A DNA stretch of 64,000 bases from Jeotgalicoccus nanhaiensis (GCA_004570955.1 SPPL01000001.1:62001-126000), one strand, 5' to 3'. Positions 9,567 to 19,165 are shown, counted from the first letter of the stretch. Numbers and translations: made by a program. Notes: generated by a model from the sequence alone, not told the origin.

Positions 9567-9595
9567 ATAATACAACATTGCTTAACTTTAGTTAA
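9567..9595 (-). promoter_or_regulatory. Promoter of the NERD gene with an operator-like dyad
   Basis: Minus-strand TTAACT (9595-9590) and TATTAT (9572-9567), spacer 17 bp. A perfect dyad TTAACT-TT-AGTTAA (9582-9595) covers the -35 box and could be a repressor site. The promoter lies just after the rplS terminator. Confidence 0.45.
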
Positions 9596-9609
9596 CATTA
9601 AAACTAAGC

Positions 9610-9642
9610 AAAAAAATACCCGGACCAAACTGGTCCGGGTAT
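9610..9642 (-). terminator. Rho-independent terminator of rplS
   Basis: Perfect 12-bp stem (9616-9627 with 9631-9642) and a 3-base loop, followed by a T-run on the minus strand. It starts 11 bp after the rplS stop. Confidence 0.93.
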
Positions 9643-9653
9643 GATAAAGTGCC

Positions 9654-10001
9654 TTATCGGATTTCTCTGATGCGGGCAGCTTTACCGCGCAGGTTGCGCA
9701 GGTAGTAAAGTTTAGCACGACGTACGCGTCCACGGCGGACAACGTCGATTTTCTCGATTTTAGGCGTGTGTACAGGGAATGTACGCTCAACACCAACACC
9801 GTAAGAAATTTTACGTACAGTGAAAGTTTCTGAAATTCCGCCTCCGCGGCGTTTGATTACAACACCTTCGAAAAGCTGGATTCTTTCGCGGTCTCCCTCT
9901 ACGATACGAACGTGAACTTTAACTGTATCTCCTGCTTTAAATTCAGGGATATCAGTTTTCAACTGGTCTTTAACGATAGAATTTAATAATTCCTGTGACA
10001 T
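9654..10001 (-). CDS. rplS: 50S ribosomal protein L19
   Basis: Protein at the 30S-50S interface. It has 115 residues, full length, with the usual [16 protein letters not shown] and [11 protein letters not shown] segments. The ATG at 10001 follows an AAGGAGAAG site. It has its own promoter in the 141-bp gap after trmD and a strong terminator, so it can be expressed apart from rpsP-trmD. Confidence 0.98.
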   Translation of the reverse strand: MSQELLNSIVKDQLKTDIPEFKAGDTVKVHVRIVEGDRERIQLFEGVVIKRRGGGISETFTVRKISYGVGVERTFPVHTPKIEKIDVVRRGRVRRAKLYYLRNLRGKAARIREIR

Positions 10002-10089
10002 AATATATCTTCTCCTTCTTCCAATTATCTTGCCCGAATTGCTTTGGCAGCGGATGATTGTGATATTTACGTGTATTTACACTCGTATA

Positions 10090-10118
10090 ATATTACCATA
10101 CAAACTATGGTCATTCAA
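10090..10118 (-). promoter_or_regulatory. Promoter and possible leader of rplS
   Basis: Minus-strand TTGAAT (10118-10113) and TAATAT (10095-10090) with a 17-bp spacer. Transcripts would have a leader of about 80 nt with a small hairpin (GTGTAAATACAC). Firmicutes often carry an L19 autoregulatory leader here; whether this one has that fold was not checked. Confidence 0.5.
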
Positions 10119-10142
10119 TATGTTTTAAAATAAAACTGAACT

Positions 10143-10814
10143 TTATCCGTCCAGGAGATCCGGACGGCGTTCCTTTGTGCGTTTCAGACTTTCTTCATGG
10201 CGCCATTCTTCAATCAGTTTATGATTTCCGGACAAGAGCACATCCGGCACTTTCATGCCGCGGTATTCTCTCGGGCGGGTGTAATGCGGATGTTCAAGCA
10301 TACCCGTCGAGAATGAATCTTCCTGATGGCTTGCTTCATTGCTCAGCACATCCGGAATCAGACGGACAATTGCATCAGTCATTGTCATCGATGCGAGCTC
10401 GCCGCCTGTTAAAACATAATCACCGATGGATACTTCATCGGTAACGAGCGAACGAATCCGCTCATCGTAACCTTCATAGTGGCCGTTGATAAAGACAATG
10501 TTGTCTTCTTCAGCCAGCTCTTCAGCGAGTTTCTGGTCAAACGGCCTGCCCTGCGGGCACATTAAAATAACGCGCTTGTTATCGCCGATATCCAGACTGT
10601 CCATAGCGTTGAAGACAGGTTCCGGTTTTAAAACCATGCCTGCCCCGCCGCCATATGGATAATCATCGACTTTGTTATGTTTATCGTTTGAAAAATCACG
10701 GAAGTTAACCATATGATAATCAACGATGCCTTTGTCTTTGGCGCGTTTTAAAATAGATGCTCCGAGGACACCTTCGTACATGTCCGGAAACAATGTTAAA
10801 TAGTATATATTCAT
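10143..10814 (-). CDS. trmD: tRNA (guanine-N1-)-methyltransferase TrmD
   Basis: Methylates G37 of tRNAs reading CNN codons, preventing frameshifts. It has 223 residues with the SPOUT knot signature: [46 protein letters not shown] and TRPREYRG. It ends in RRPDLLDG, about 20 residues earlier than the 243-245 residues of Bacillus or Staphylococcus TrmD; no frameshift is evident. Its ATG overlaps the rimM stop by one base (TAATG), so the two are translationally coupled. Confidence 0.95.
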   Translation of the reverse strand: MNIYYLTLFPDMYEGVLGASILKRAKDKGIVDYHMVNFRDFSNDKHNKVDDYPYGGGAGMVLKPEPVFNAMDSLDIGDNKRVILMCPQGRPFDQKLAEELAEEDNIVFINGHYEGYDERIRSLVTDEVSIGDYVLTGGELASMTMTDAIVRLIPDVLSNEASHQEDSFSTGMLEHPHYTRPREYRGMKVPDVLLSGNHKLIEEWRHEESLKRTKERRPDLLDG

Positions 10815-11308
10815 TAATCCAACAATCCTTCGAGTGGTGTAATTTCAACAAGCCCGCGGTCGAGATCGACCGTTTTAACGACCTGTTCGATGTACGGAAT
10901 TAAATATTCGCGTTCGCCTTCTATGACCCAGACGTCGTTTGCTCCGGTGAACATCACTTCAGAAATTTTACCGAGCTCGGTATTATTATCGAGATTAATA
11001 ACCGTCAGACCGACGATGTCACGAACGTGATACTCGTTCTCTTCAAGCTTGAGATCTTCTTCGTTTTCTTCGATAAAAACATCCTTGCCTTTTAAGTCGA
11101 GAATGTCGTTCATATTCGACACCCCTTCAAACTTCAGCAGATGGAAGTTCTTATGCGTGCGGTAGCTTGCAATCGTCAGTACTTTACCGCCGATTTCCAC
11201 CGTCTTGCCCGCTTGAAAACGTTCATCCAGAAAATCGGAGTCGCTCAATATTTTAACTTCGCCGCCGACACCGTGGAAATTTACCAGTTTACCAATTTTA
11301 ATTCGCAA
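10814..11308 (-). CDS. rimM: 16S rRNA processing protein RimM
   Basis: Assists maturation of the 30S head, binding protein S19. It has 164 residues. The N-terminal part [18 protein letters not shown] and the C-terminal PRC-barrel ([11 protein letters not shown] ... [19 protein letters not shown]) are clear. The start is read as TTG at 11308, six bases after GAGGTG; the GTG at 11317 is part of the ribosome site itself. It sits between khpA and trmD, and a hairpin overlapping the khpA stop may reduce read-through into it. Confidence 0.93.
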   Translation of the reverse strand: MRIKIGKLVNFHGVGGEVKILSDSDFLDERFQAGKTVEIGGKVLTIASYRTHKNFHLLKFEGVSNMNDILDLKGKDVFIEENEEDLKLEENEYHVRDIVGLTVINLDNNTELGKISEVMFTGANDVWVIEGEREYLIPYIEQVVKTVDLDRGLVEITPLEGLLD

Positions 11309-11331
11309 GATGAACACCTCTTATAAAGAAT

Positions 11332-11359
11332 AAAAAGACACACTGTTAAAGTGTGTCTT
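11332..11359 (-). terminator. Internal terminator between khpA and rimM
   Basis: Stem AAGACACACT/AGTGTGTCTT (11350-11359 with 11335-11344) and a 5-base loop, followed by TTTTTATT on the minus strand. The stem overlaps the khpA stop codon. It probably attenuates rather than ends the rpsP-khpA-rimM-trmD message, since no separate rimM promoter is seen. Confidence 0.7.
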
Positions 11360-11585
11360 AATGCAAATCAACAAACACTTTCTTTGACGCGTCTCTGTCA
11401 GCGTTTGAAACAACGATGCGGAGCGCTTTAATAAACCGGCCGCCGCGGCCGATTATTCGCCCGACATCTGATTCGTGCACGCTTATTTTATACGAAACTT
11501 TATGCGGCGTCTCGTCACGGTTAATAACGAGTTCTTCCGGATAATCCAGCATCGGTTCAAGAATTGTTTGAAGTAATTTGTCCAT
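11358..11585 (-). CDS. khpA: KH-domain RNA-binding protein KhpA (YlqC)
   Basis: Small RNA-binding protein of 75 residues, usually partnered with KhpB/Jag and linked to cell division and cell size in Gram-positive bacteria. One KH domain fills the protein, with the GxxG loop in GRIIGRGGRFIKALR. It lies 5 bp after rpsP, as in related genomes. ylqD, which follows it in Bacillus, is absent. Confidence 0.92.
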   Translation of the reverse strand: MDKLLQTILEPMLDYPEELVINRDETPHKVSYKISVHESDVGRIIGRGGRFIKALRIVVSNADRDASKKVFVDLH

Positions 11586-11590
11586 CGGAA

Positions 11591-11866
11591 TTATTTCCCG
11601 AATTTAGCATTGTGGAACTGTTCCATGATACCTTTGTCACTGAAGATGTTACGTACAGTGTCGCTTGGTTTAGCACCATTCTGCAACCACTCTAACGCTT
11701 TTTCGCTGTCTAGGACAACGTTATCTTCAGATTTAGAAACCGGGTTATATGAACCGATTTGTTCGATGATTCTACCATCTCTCGGGCTGCGTGCATCTGC
11801 AACTACGATACGGTAGTAAGGATTTCTTTTAGAACCCATACGAGTTAATCTAATTTTTACTGCCAT
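11591..11866 (-). CDS. rpsP: 30S ribosomal protein S16
   Basis: Ribosomal protein of the small subunit. It has 91 residues, full length, starting [24 protein letters not shown], the family signature. It is the first gene of rpsP-khpA-rimM-trmD and has a promoter in the short gap after ffh. Confidence 0.98.
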   Translation of the reverse strand: MAVKIRLTRMGSKRNPYYRIVVADARSPRDGRIIEQIGSYNPVSKSEDNVVLDSEKALEWLQNGAKPSDTVRNIFSDKGIMEQFHNAKFGK

Positions 11867-11905
11867 GTGTGAAAACTCCTCTCTCTACTTCTTTTCGACT
11901 TACTT

Positions 11906-11934
11906 ATCATAACAAACAAGAATACACATGTAAA
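11906..11934 (-). promoter_or_regulatory. Promoter of the rpsP operon
   Basis: Minus-strand TTTACA (11934-11929) and TATGAT (11911-11906), 17 bp apart. The -35 box lies inside the 3' arm of the ffh terminator stem, so termination and initiation share DNA. Confidence 0.55.
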
Positions 11935-11958
11935 GAGTTTTTTCTTTACATGTGTATT
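11918..11958 (-). terminator. Terminator after ffh
   Basis: Perfect 15-bp stem (11921-11935 with 11944-11958) with an 8-base loop, just after the ffh stop. On the minus strand the tail TTCTTGTTTGTT is only moderately T-rich. Confidence 0.75.
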
Positions 11959-11964
11959 TTACTT

Positions 11965-13311
11965 TTAGAATGGCAGACCCATGCCGCCGAACGGGTTTCG
12001 GCCTTTCTTTTTGCCGCTCGTCATCTGTTTCATCATTTTCTTCATTTCATTAAACTGTTTTAAGAGACGGTTGATTTCCTGCAGTGAACGGCCGGAACCT
12101 TTAGCGATACGCTTTTTGCGGCTGGCGTTCAGTTTTTCAGGGTTTTCGCGCTCATCGAGTGTCATCGAACGGATAATCGCCTGTACATGGTCGATTTCCT
12201 TGCCTGAGAACTGCATTTTATCGAGTCCTTTAATTTTGTTTGCACCTGGCATCATTTTTAAGAGATCATCCAGCGGTCCCAAAGTTTTCACCTGGTCCAT
12301 CTGGCTCAAAAAGTCGTCGAGTGTAAAACTCGAGTCCTTCAGTTTTTTCTCAAGCGCCTTCTGCTCATCTTCATTAACGTTGCCCTGTGCTTTTTCAATA
12401 ATGGACAATACATCGCCCATGCCGAGTATGCGGGAGGCCATACGTTCCGGGTGGAAGGCTTCGAGCCCATCCATTTTCTCGGACACCCCGACAAACTTAA
12501 TCGGTTTCTCAGTAACGGAGCGGATAGACAGTGCTGCCCCGCCGCGCGTATCGCCGTCGAGCTTCGTCAGCGTCACGCCTGTAATATCGAGCAGCTCGTT
12601 AAATCTTTCTGCGACATTTACGGCATCCTGTCCCGTCATCGCATCGACGACGAGCATAATTTCATCCGGCTTCGACAGTTCTTTAACATTTTTCAGCTCA
12701 TTCATCAGTGCTTCATCGATGTGCAGACGGCCTGCCGTATCGATAATCACCGTATCGAGATGTTCTTCTTTCGCGTGCTGCAGCGCTTTTTCTGTAATTT
12801 CCTCAGGTTTTACCTGATCGCCGAGAGCGAAGACAGGAATATCGATTTGTTTTCCGACCGTCTCCAGCTGATCAATCGCTGCCGGACGGTAAATATCCCC
12901 CGCTACTAAGAGCGGGCGCTTATTGTGTTTTTTACGCAGGTGCAAAGCAAGCTTCCCTGCTGTTGTCGTTTTACCCGCACCCTGCAGGCCGACCATCATA
13001 ATAACTGTCGGCGGTTTCTGCGCGAGATTAATTTTCTGATTTTCTCCGCCCATGAGCGATGTTAACTCTTCCTGAACGATTTTAATGACCTGCTGGCCGG
13101 GTGTTAAGCTCTGCATAACAGCCGAGCCGAGCGCGCGTTCTTTAACATCGTTCACGAACTGCTTCACGACTTTAAAGTTAACGTCCGCTTCAAGCAGTGC
13201 GAGGCGCACTTCGCGCATCATTAATTTAACGTCGGACTCCGTTACTTTACCTTTCCCTTTAATGCGGTCCATCGTGGACTGCAGACGTTCTCCAAGACCT
13301 TCAAAAGCCAT
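11965..13311 (-). CDS. ffh: Signal recognition particle protein Ffh
   Basis: GTPase of the signal recognition particle; with 4.5S RNA it takes nascent membrane and secreted proteins to FtsY. It has 448 residues. The N and G domains (GLQGAGKTTTAGKLA, DTAGRLH, TKLDGDTRGGAAL) are followed by the methionine-rich M domain with its RNA-binding part (GSGRSLQEINRLLKQF) and tail KKMMKQMTSGKKKGRNPFGG. It is cotranscribed with ylxM and ftsY, so both halves of the targeting pathway come from one operon. Confidence 0.98.
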   Translation of the reverse strand: MAFEGLGERLQSTMDRIKGKGKVTESDVKLMMREVRLALLEADVNFKVVKQFVNDVKERALGSAVMQSLTPGQQVIKIVQEELTSLMGGENQKINLAQKPPTVIMMVGLQGAGKTTTAGKLALHLRKKHNKRPLLVAGDIYRPAAIDQLETVGKQIDIPVFALGDQVKPEEITEKALQHAKEEHLDTVIIDTAGRLHIDEALMNELKNVKELSKPDEIMLVVDAMTGQDAVNVAERFNELLDITGVTLTKLDGDTRGGAALSIRSVTEKPIKFVGVSEKMDGLEAFHPERMASRILGMGDVLSIIEKAQGNVNEDEQKALEKKLKDSSFTLDDFLSQMDQVKTLGPLDDLLKMMPGANKIKGLDKMQFSGKEIDHVQAIIRSMTLDERENPEKLNASRKKRIAKGSGRSLQEINRLLKQFNEMKKMMKQMTSGKKKGRNPFGGMGLPF

Positions 13312-13324
13312 AGTGCCGTCCTCC

Positions 13325-13660
13325 TTAATCCAATTTCTCTAATCTTTCGATTATTTTTCTGACGTCCTCGCTGATATTATCGCCGAGCTTATTTTTCAGC
13401 TCCGCGTACAGTTCGAGACGTTTATTAAAATTTTTATACATACCGAGTGTGGCCTCGTATTGTTCCAGCATATCGCGTGAGCGCTTAAGGTTATCATAGA
13501 CAGCCTGCCGTGTCACGTTCATCTCTTCTGCGATTTCACTGAACTGAAAATCTTCCAGATAATACAGTTCAATATATTTCTGCTGTTTGTCAGTTAACAG
13601 AGACTGATAAAAATCATACAGATAATTCATCCGCATCGTGCGTTCTAAATCATTCGTCAT
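13325..13660 (-). CDS. ylxM: YlxM-like helix-turn-helix protein
   Basis: 111 residues of the UPF0122 family. An N-terminal sigma-70 region-4-like helix-turn-helix is visible ([30 protein letters not shown], about 23-52). Family members are associated with the signal recognition particle, and the gene sits between ftsY and ffh as usual. The start overlaps the end of ftsY by 11 bp. The biochemical role is uncertain. Confidence 0.9.
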   Translation of the reverse strand: MTNDLERTMRMNYLYDFYQSLLTDKQQKYIELYYLEDFQFSEIAEEMNVTRQAVYDNLKRSRDMLEQYEATLGMYKNFNKRLELYAELKNKLGDNISEDVRKIIERLEKLD

Positions 13661-14759
13661 CTTTATCTTCCTCTAATTTTTCTTCGAGTGTTTCCGACTC
13701 CTGAATCATATCAGCAAATAAGCCGTATACATAGTTTTCCGCATCGAACGGCTGCAGATCATCGAGCTGCTCGCCGAGTCCGACAAATTTAACCGGGATG
13801 CCGAGTTCGTTTTTAATAGCCAGCACAATACCGCCTTTAGCAGTACCGTCCAGTTTGGATAAAATAATGCCTGATACATCAGTGACTTCTTTAAAGGCTT
13901 TCGCCTGGCTGAGTGCGTTCTGCCCGGTTGTTGCGTCGAGCACGAGCAGTACTTCATGAGGCGCTTCAGGCACGACCTTCTGAATGACCTTTTTAATTTT
14001 AGACAGTTCGTTCATCAGATTGCCTTTATTTTGCAGACGGCCTGCTGTGTCACAGAATAAAATATCCGCCCCGCGTTTTTTTGCTGCGCTGACTGCATCG
14101 AACATTACTGCAGCGGGATCCGAACCTTCCGCCTGTTTAATGACATCGACCCCGACGCGGTCGCCCCAGACCTGGAGCTGGTTAATTGCACCGGCGCGGA
14201 AAGTATCTCCCGCAGCGAGCATAACCTTTTTGCCTTCCTGCGTATACTTGTGTGCGAGCTTGCCGATTGATGTCGTTTTGCCGACACCATTAACACCGAC
14301 CATTAAGACGACAGTCAGCCCGTCTTCATTAATATTCATTTCATCCGAAACATCGCCGTTCTGCTCGTAAATTTCAACCATTTTTTCAACGATGGTTTCC
14401 CTGAGTTCAGATGTTTCCGTAATATTTTTAAGCTGGGCTTCGCGGCGCAGCTCTTCGGTTAAGTCCATTACTGTATTAAAGCCGACATCGGCTGAAATCA
14501 GCACTTCTTCCAGTGCTTCGAAGAAATCTTCATCTACCGTACGGTAGCGTGCCATCAGCGCGTTGATATCCTGCTGGAATTTGTCGCGGCTCTTTTTAAG
14601 ACCGACTTCAAATTTATAGCTGAGCTGTTCCTGCTCCCATTCTTCAAACTCATCGAGCGAAATCAGGCCGTCATCGAGCTTATCCGTCTGTACTTCAAGC
14701 GATGCAGGTTCTTGTTCCTGTTTTTTCTTCTTGCGTTTAAAACGGTCAAAAATCCCCAT
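13650..14759 (-). CDS. ftsY: Signal recognition particle receptor FtsY
   Basis: Membrane-associated GTPase that docks Ffh-ribosome complexes. It has 369 residues. A basic and acidic N-terminal A region ([12 protein letters not shown] ...) precedes the NG domain with [34 protein letters not shown] and [11 protein letters not shown]. Its ATG overlaps the smc stop by one base. Confidence 0.98.
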   Translation of the reverse strand: MGIFDRFKRKKKKQEQEPASLEVQTDKLDDGLISLDEFEEWEQEQLSYKFEVGLKKSRDKFQQDINALMARYRTVDEDFFEALEEVLISADVGFNTVMDLTEELRREAQLKNITETSELRETIVEKMVEIYEQNGDVSDEMNINEDGLTVVLMVGVNGVGKTTSIGKLAHKYTQEGKKVMLAAGDTFRAGAINQLQVWGDRVGVDVIKQAEGSDPAAVMFDAVSAAKKRGADILFCDTAGRLQNKGNLMNELSKIKKVIQKVVPEAPHEVLLVLDATTGQNALSQAKAFKEVTDVSGIILSKLDGTAKGGIVLAIKNELGIPVKFVGLGEQLDDLQPFDAENYVYGLFADMIQESETLEEKLEEDKDDE

Positions 14760-17700
14760 TAAATTCCTTCCTTTCCTGCCGGTTCTGGTTCTTCATAATT
14801 TTTTAAATCCACGCTGATCAATTTCGTGACACCTTGTTCCTGCATAGTGACACCGAACAGCCGGTCCGCTTCTTCCATCGTACCCTTACGGTGAGTAATA
14901 ACGATAAACTGCGTATCAGCTGACAGCTTTTTCAAATATTTTGCATATCTCGTGACATTCGCTTCGTCGAGTGCCGCTTCAACTTCATCGAGAATAATAA
15001 ACGGACTCACTTTCACCCGGAGTACACTGAACAGAAGACTGATTGCGGTCAGTGCACGTTCGCCGCCTGACAGAAGCGACAGCGATGACAATTTTTTACC
15101 TGGCGGTTCGGCAAATATTTCTATGCCGGAATCCAGATAATTCCCTTCTTCAAGAAGGCGCAGTTCCGCCCGGCCTCCGCCGAACATATCGCTAAATACT
15201 TCCTGGAAGTAATCGTTCACTTGATAGAATGTTTCTTTGAAACGCGCTGCGACTGCTTCATCCATTTCGCTGATGACGTCGAGGAGGGTCTGGCGTGCTT
15301 CGATTAAGTCATCTTCCTGCTCTTTTAAGAACGTATAACGCTCATTAACAAGCACGAACTCTTCAATGGCACCGATATTAACGGGGCCGAGTTCTTCAAT
15401 ACTCTTCTTGTTCAGTGTAATTTTCTGACGTTTTGCTTCAATGTTTTCGAAACTCTCAAATTGCCCGAGAGCAAGTTCATAAGTCATTTTATAATTGTCG
15501 CTTAAGTATGTCATTTTATTTTCAATTTGTGTATCTAAACCTTCGCGGGCAGCGGAATCAGTTCTCAGCTGTTCCTGGCTGCTGTCTGCGGATTTCCGCA
15601 GTTCACTTTCAGCTGCGGTTTTCTTCTCGTGCTCTTCTTTAATTGCCGCGAGTTTGCCGGTAATCGTTCCGAATCTCGCGTTCAGTTCGTCGAGGGCAGC
15701 TGATAACTGCACTTTGCTGTCTTTCAGTTCAGCGATGTTCATCGTCGAAAGATCATCGTTGATCATCTCCGCTTCGCTTTTCGTGTTATCAATATTATGC
15801 TTTAAGTTATCGATGTTATCACGGAGACGTTCAAGTGCCGCCTCGGTAAAACGGATTTCGCCGTCTATTAATATTTTATCATTATTCAGCTGCTGCAGTT
15901 CACTTTGAAGCTGTGAAATTTGAGTTTCTTTCTCGCTCTTCGACCGGCTCATCATATCGATGCGCGTATTAATATCACCCATCTGCTGAGTATAAATTTC
16001 AATTTTCCCATCGTAGTCGCCTGTCCCGGTATCCGGAGAGAGGCTCGCTACTTCACTCTTAAGTTCAGCCGCAGCAGCAGTTTTATTCGAGAGCTTAAAA
16101 TCAAGCTGTGTGACTTCAGTCTGGAGCGCGTCATGGTTTTCACCAAGTTTTGTGCCTGCTTCTTCCAGCTGCTTCAGTTCTACAGTCGCCCCGGCAATCT
16201 GATCTGCTGTCTTGTCGACTGCCTCTTTCAGCACTGCTGTCTGTGTTGTATACTCTTTAATTTTTTCTGTAATTCCTGCAATTTCCTTCTTCGTTTCCAT
16301 AATGGAGCCTTTGCGGTTTTTTGAACCGCCGCTCATTGCTCCGCCCGGCATAATCGTTTCACCGTCCATCGTAATGATGCGGACACGCTGGCCGGTTGCT
16401 CTTGCCATGGCAGAAGCATCGCTCAAATCTTTAACGACAACTGTCGTATTTAAGAGGTGCAGGAGCACTTTCCGGTATTCGCGTTTAATATCTGCAACTT
16501 CCGATAAAACCTGGTAATCGATATTTGACGCTTCAAGCGATTTTTCAACATCGACTGAAAGATAACGTTCACGAATCGTATCCAGCGGCAGGAAGGTCGC
16601 AAAACCAAAGTTTTTCTGCTTTAAAAAGGCAATTGCAGTACGCGCGTTATGTTCGACATCCATAACGATATTCTGACTGGCCTGGCCGAGTGCTGTATCG
16701 AGAGCCGTCATATATTCAGACGGTGCCGATATCAGTTCGCCGACGGCGCCGATAACACCGGGAATGCTGTCTTTGTTTTTGAGTACAGCCCGGACGCCGG
16801 GATAATATCCCTGATAGTTCTCCGACATATTTTTCAGCATATCGAGTTTCGACTGCTGGTTCTGAATAAAGTTTTCAGCCCGGCTGTAATCACTTTTAGC
16901 CTTGTCGTACTGCTCGTTCAGATTATTCAGTCTGAGACGGGTATTTTTATAATCCGTGCGCGTAGCGGTTAACTCACCCTCCGCTTCAGCCAGCATCTGT
17001 TTTTTCTCATCAAGAATACTCTTTAATTCCGCAGCTTCAGCATCGAGCGCTTCCAGACGTTCCTTTTTATACTGGATACTGTCAGCTATTTTTGACTGTT
17101 CATCACGGCTCCGGCGTTTATCGTTTTCGAGCGTGGTTTTCTTAACCATCAGCTCGTAATATTCATCTTTCAGCTTTTCAATATCGCTGTCATCTGTCGA
17201 CTCTACGACAGCGAGCTCGCGTTTTTTGTCTTTGACGGCTTTTATCAATTCAGCCTGCCTGGATGTTAACTCAGCCTGCTTCTTTTCTTCTTGTGACAGC
17301 TCTTTTGTTAAGCCATTTAAATCTTCTTCGTAATTTTTAAGACGGGTATTCAAATCCTGCTTCAGCGTTTCTTTGTTCGTTTCACGTTCGGCATAGAGTG
17401 CGATACGCCCTTCGATTTTTTCGAGTTCCCGCGTCGTCTGAAGAAGTTCCTGATTTAAGCTGCGCTCTTCCTGCTGCAGTTTTTCCCGCTCTTCTTCAAG
17501 GGAATTAAGTTCGGTGAGCACTTCTTTCAGCGTAGTGCGGGCATGCTCTAAGCCAGACTCCTCTTTTTGAATCCTTGCGGTAATTTCATCGAGTTCTGTA
17601 AGAAGCAGTTTCGTATCGTAGACATTGACCTCGATGTCGCTTTGTGTCATTTCTTCTTTCAGCGCAAGGTATTCTTCTGCGATGGCACTTTCTTTTTCCA

Positions 17701-18313
17701 GACGGTGTACCCGGGAACTGATTTCTTCGATAATATCGTGAACACGCGACAGGTTCTGCTTCGTGTCGTCGAGACGTTTTTCCGATTCGTGCTTGCGGTT
17801 TTTATACTTCATTACACCCGCAGCTTCCTCGATAATCTTCCGGCGTTCAAGCGGTTTCGCCTTTAAAATTTCATCGACCTGTCCCTGGCTGATAATATTA
17901 TATGCATTCTTTCCGAGACCGGAGTCTAAAAACAGCTCTGTAATATCTTTCAGCTTGGCTTTTTCGCTGTTGATAAAATACTCGCTGTCCCCGCTTCGGT
18001 ACAGTTTTCTTGAAATAACCACTTCATTGCTTGAACCGAGTACATGGTCGTCATTGTTTAAAATCAGACTGACCGAGGCGCTGTTCATCGGTGTCCGGCT
18101 GTCCGTGCCGTCAAAAATAATATCTTCCATTTTCGAACCGCGCATCACGCGGGCCGACTGTTCACCGAGTACCCATCTGATTGCATCGGTGATATTGCTT
18201 TTGCCGCTCCCGTTCGGACCGACGACAGCAGTGACCCCGCTGTCAAACTTTATATTGACCTTATCTGCAAATGATTTAAAACCATGTGCATCGATCTGCC
18301 TTAAAAATACCAT
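14759..18313 (-). CDS. smc: Chromosome segregation ATPase Smc
   Basis: Condensin core subunit that folds and segregates the chromosome. It has 1184 residues, standard length. Walker A (GPNGSGKSNITDA, about 32-44) opens the head domain. Two long coiled coils flank the hinge (about 500-665, including YPGVRAVLKN and MPGGAMSGGSKNRKGS). The C-terminal head has the signature LSLLSGGERALTA and Walker B FIILDEVEAALDE. The rnc-smc-ftsY arrangement is conserved. Confidence 0.98.
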   Translation of the reverse strand: MVFLRQIDAHGFKSFADKVNIKFDSGVTAVVGPNGSGKSNITDAIRWVLGEQSARVMRGSKMEDIIFDGTDSRTPMNSASVSLILNNDDHVLGSSNEVVISRKLYRSGDSEYFINSEKAKLKDITELFLDSGLGKNAYNIISQGQVDEILKAKPLERRKIIEEAAGVMKYKNRKHESEKRLDDTKQNLSRVHDIIEEISSRVHRLEKESAIAEEYLALKEEMTQSDIEVNVYDTKLLLTELDEITARIQKEESGLEHARTTLKEVLTELNSLEEEREKLQQEERSLNQELLQTTRELEKIEGRIALYAERETNKETLKQDLNTRLKNYEEDLNGLTKELSQEEKKQAELTSRQAELIKAVKDKKRELAVVESTDDSDIEKLKDEYYELMVKKTTLENDKRRSRDEQSKIADSIQYKKERLEALDAEAAELKSILDEKKQMLAEAEGELTATRTDYKNTRLRLNNLNEQYDKAKSDYSRAENFIQNQQSKLDMLKNMSENYQGYYPGVRAVLKNKDSIPGVIGAVGELISAPSEYMTALDTALGQASQNIVMDVEHNARTAIAFLKQKNFGFATFLPLDTIRERYLSVDVEKSLEASNIDYQVLSEVADIKREYRKVLLHLLNTTVVVKDLSDASAMARATGQRVRIITMDGETIMPGGAMSGGSKNRKGSIMETKKEIAGITEKIKEYTTQTAVLKEAVDKTADQIAGATVELKQLEEAGTKLGENHDALQTEVTQLDFKLSNKTAAAAELKSEVASLSPDTGTGDYDGKIEIYTQQMGDINTRIDMMSRSKSEKETQISQLQSELQQLNNDKILIDGEIRFTEAALERLRDNIDNLKHNIDNTKSEAEMINDDLSTMNIAELKDSKVQLSAALDELNARFGTITGKLAAIKEEHEKKTAAESELRKSADSSQEQLRTDSAAREGLDTQIENKMTYLSDNYKMTYELALGQFESFENIEAKRQKITLNKKSIEELGPVNIGAIEEFVLVNERYTFLKEQEDDLIEARQTLLDVISEMDEAVAARFKETFYQVNDYFQEVFSDMFGGGRAELRLLEEGNYLDSGIEIFAEPPGKKLSSLSLLSGGERALTAISLLFSVLRVKVSPFIILDEVEAALDEANVTRYAKYLKKLSADTQFIVITHRKGTMEEADRLFGVTMQEQGVTKLISVDLKNYEEPEPAGKEGI

Positions 18314-18319
18314 ATGTCC

Positions 18320-19081
18320 CTACACCTCTTGGCCAAGTGCCCTAAGCGCACTTTTAGCTGCTTGTTGTTCTGATTCTTTTTTCGATAAACCGGCACCCGT
18401 GCCGTGCACTTCGCCGCCAATTGATACTTCTGTTTCAAAACGGCGGTGGTGACTCGGGCCTGTCGAGCTCACGAGTTCATAAGTGACACTCAGTGAGAAT
18501 GCCTGATGCGAATATTCCTGCAGCATCGTTTTATAGTCGATAATTGCATTGTAATCTTCAGACGAAATATGTGGAAAAACGAAGTCGCTTAAAAATTTCC
18601 ATACTCCGCCTTGTCCCTGATCTAAATACAGGGCGCCGAGAAAGGCTTCAAAAGCATCACTGACGATTGAGGGCCGGCTTCTGCCGCCGGTTTTTTCCTC
18701 GCCGCGTCCGAGCAGAATTAAGTCCGGCATATCGAGTTTCGAGGCAAATACTACAAGTGAAGGTTCACACACGATATTCGCACGAAGTTTTGTCAGCCTG
18801 CCTTCAGGCAGCTCTTCGTATTTGTTAAAAATATGATCTGATACCATCAATTCTAGTACTGCATCGCCGAGAAATTCGAGCCGCTCATTGTTATATCTTT
18901 TATCAAGCCCGAGATCGTTAATATACGAACTGTGCATGAAGGCCTGCTGATAAAGACCGGGTCTGTCCGCTTTAATATTAATTTTATCCGCGAATTTCTT
19001 AAACATTACATTAAATTTATCCAGTTTATCTTGTGCTGATGAGTCCGTTTTAACTTTGTCCAGCACGATTTCGAAATCCAT
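18320..19081 (-). CDS. rnc: Ribonuclease III
   Basis: Double-strand-specific RNase that processes rRNA precursors and many mRNAs. It has 253 residues. The nuclease signature NERLEFLGDAVLELMVSD (about 64-81) carries the acidic residues. A C-terminal double-stranded RNA-binding domain follows (DYKTMLQEYSHQ ... GLSKKESEQQAAKSALRAL). The ATG follows AGAGGTGGAT. It lies immediately after the acpP terminator with a promoter of its own. Confidence 0.97.
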   Translation of the reverse strand: MDFEIVLDKVKTDSSAQDKLDKFNVMFKKFADKINIKADRPGLYQQAFMHSSYINDLGLDKRYNNERLEFLGDAVLELMVSDHIFNKYEELPEGRLTKLRANIVCEPSLVVFASKLDMPDLILLGRGEEKTGGRSRPSIVSDAFEAFLGALYLDQGQGGVWKFLSDFVFPHISSEDYNAIIDYKTMLQEYSHQAFSLSVTYELVSSTGPSHHRRFETEVSIGGEVHGTGAGLSKKESEQQAAKSALRALGQEV

Positions 19082-19096
19082 ATATCCACCTCTTTT

Positions 19097-19125
19097 ATTT
19101 TACTATTTCCTGTATTTATTCACAA
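19097..19125 (-). promoter_or_regulatory. Putative promoter of rnc-smc-ftsY
   Basis: Minus-strand TTGTGA (19125-19120) and TAAAAT (19102-19097) with a 17-bp spacer, directly after the acpP terminator and about 16 bp before the rnc start. Confidence 0.45.
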
Positions 19126-19126
19126 A

Positions 19127-19158
19127 GAAAAATCCACTTCATCATAAGTGGATTTTTC
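19127..19158 (-). terminator. Terminator between acpP and rnc
   Basis: Perfect 13-bp stem (19127-19139 with 19146-19158) and a 6-base loop, 8 bp after the acpP stop. Its outer pairs are A-T rich, so it could work in both directions. It closes the fapR-plsX-fabD-fabG-acpP operon. Confidence 0.85.
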
Positions 19159-19165
19159 AAGTGTT

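Noticed and set aside
10002-10089. L19 autoregulatory leader as a firm call
   Set aside because: A small hairpin exists, but I could not match it to the known leader fold without a covariance search.
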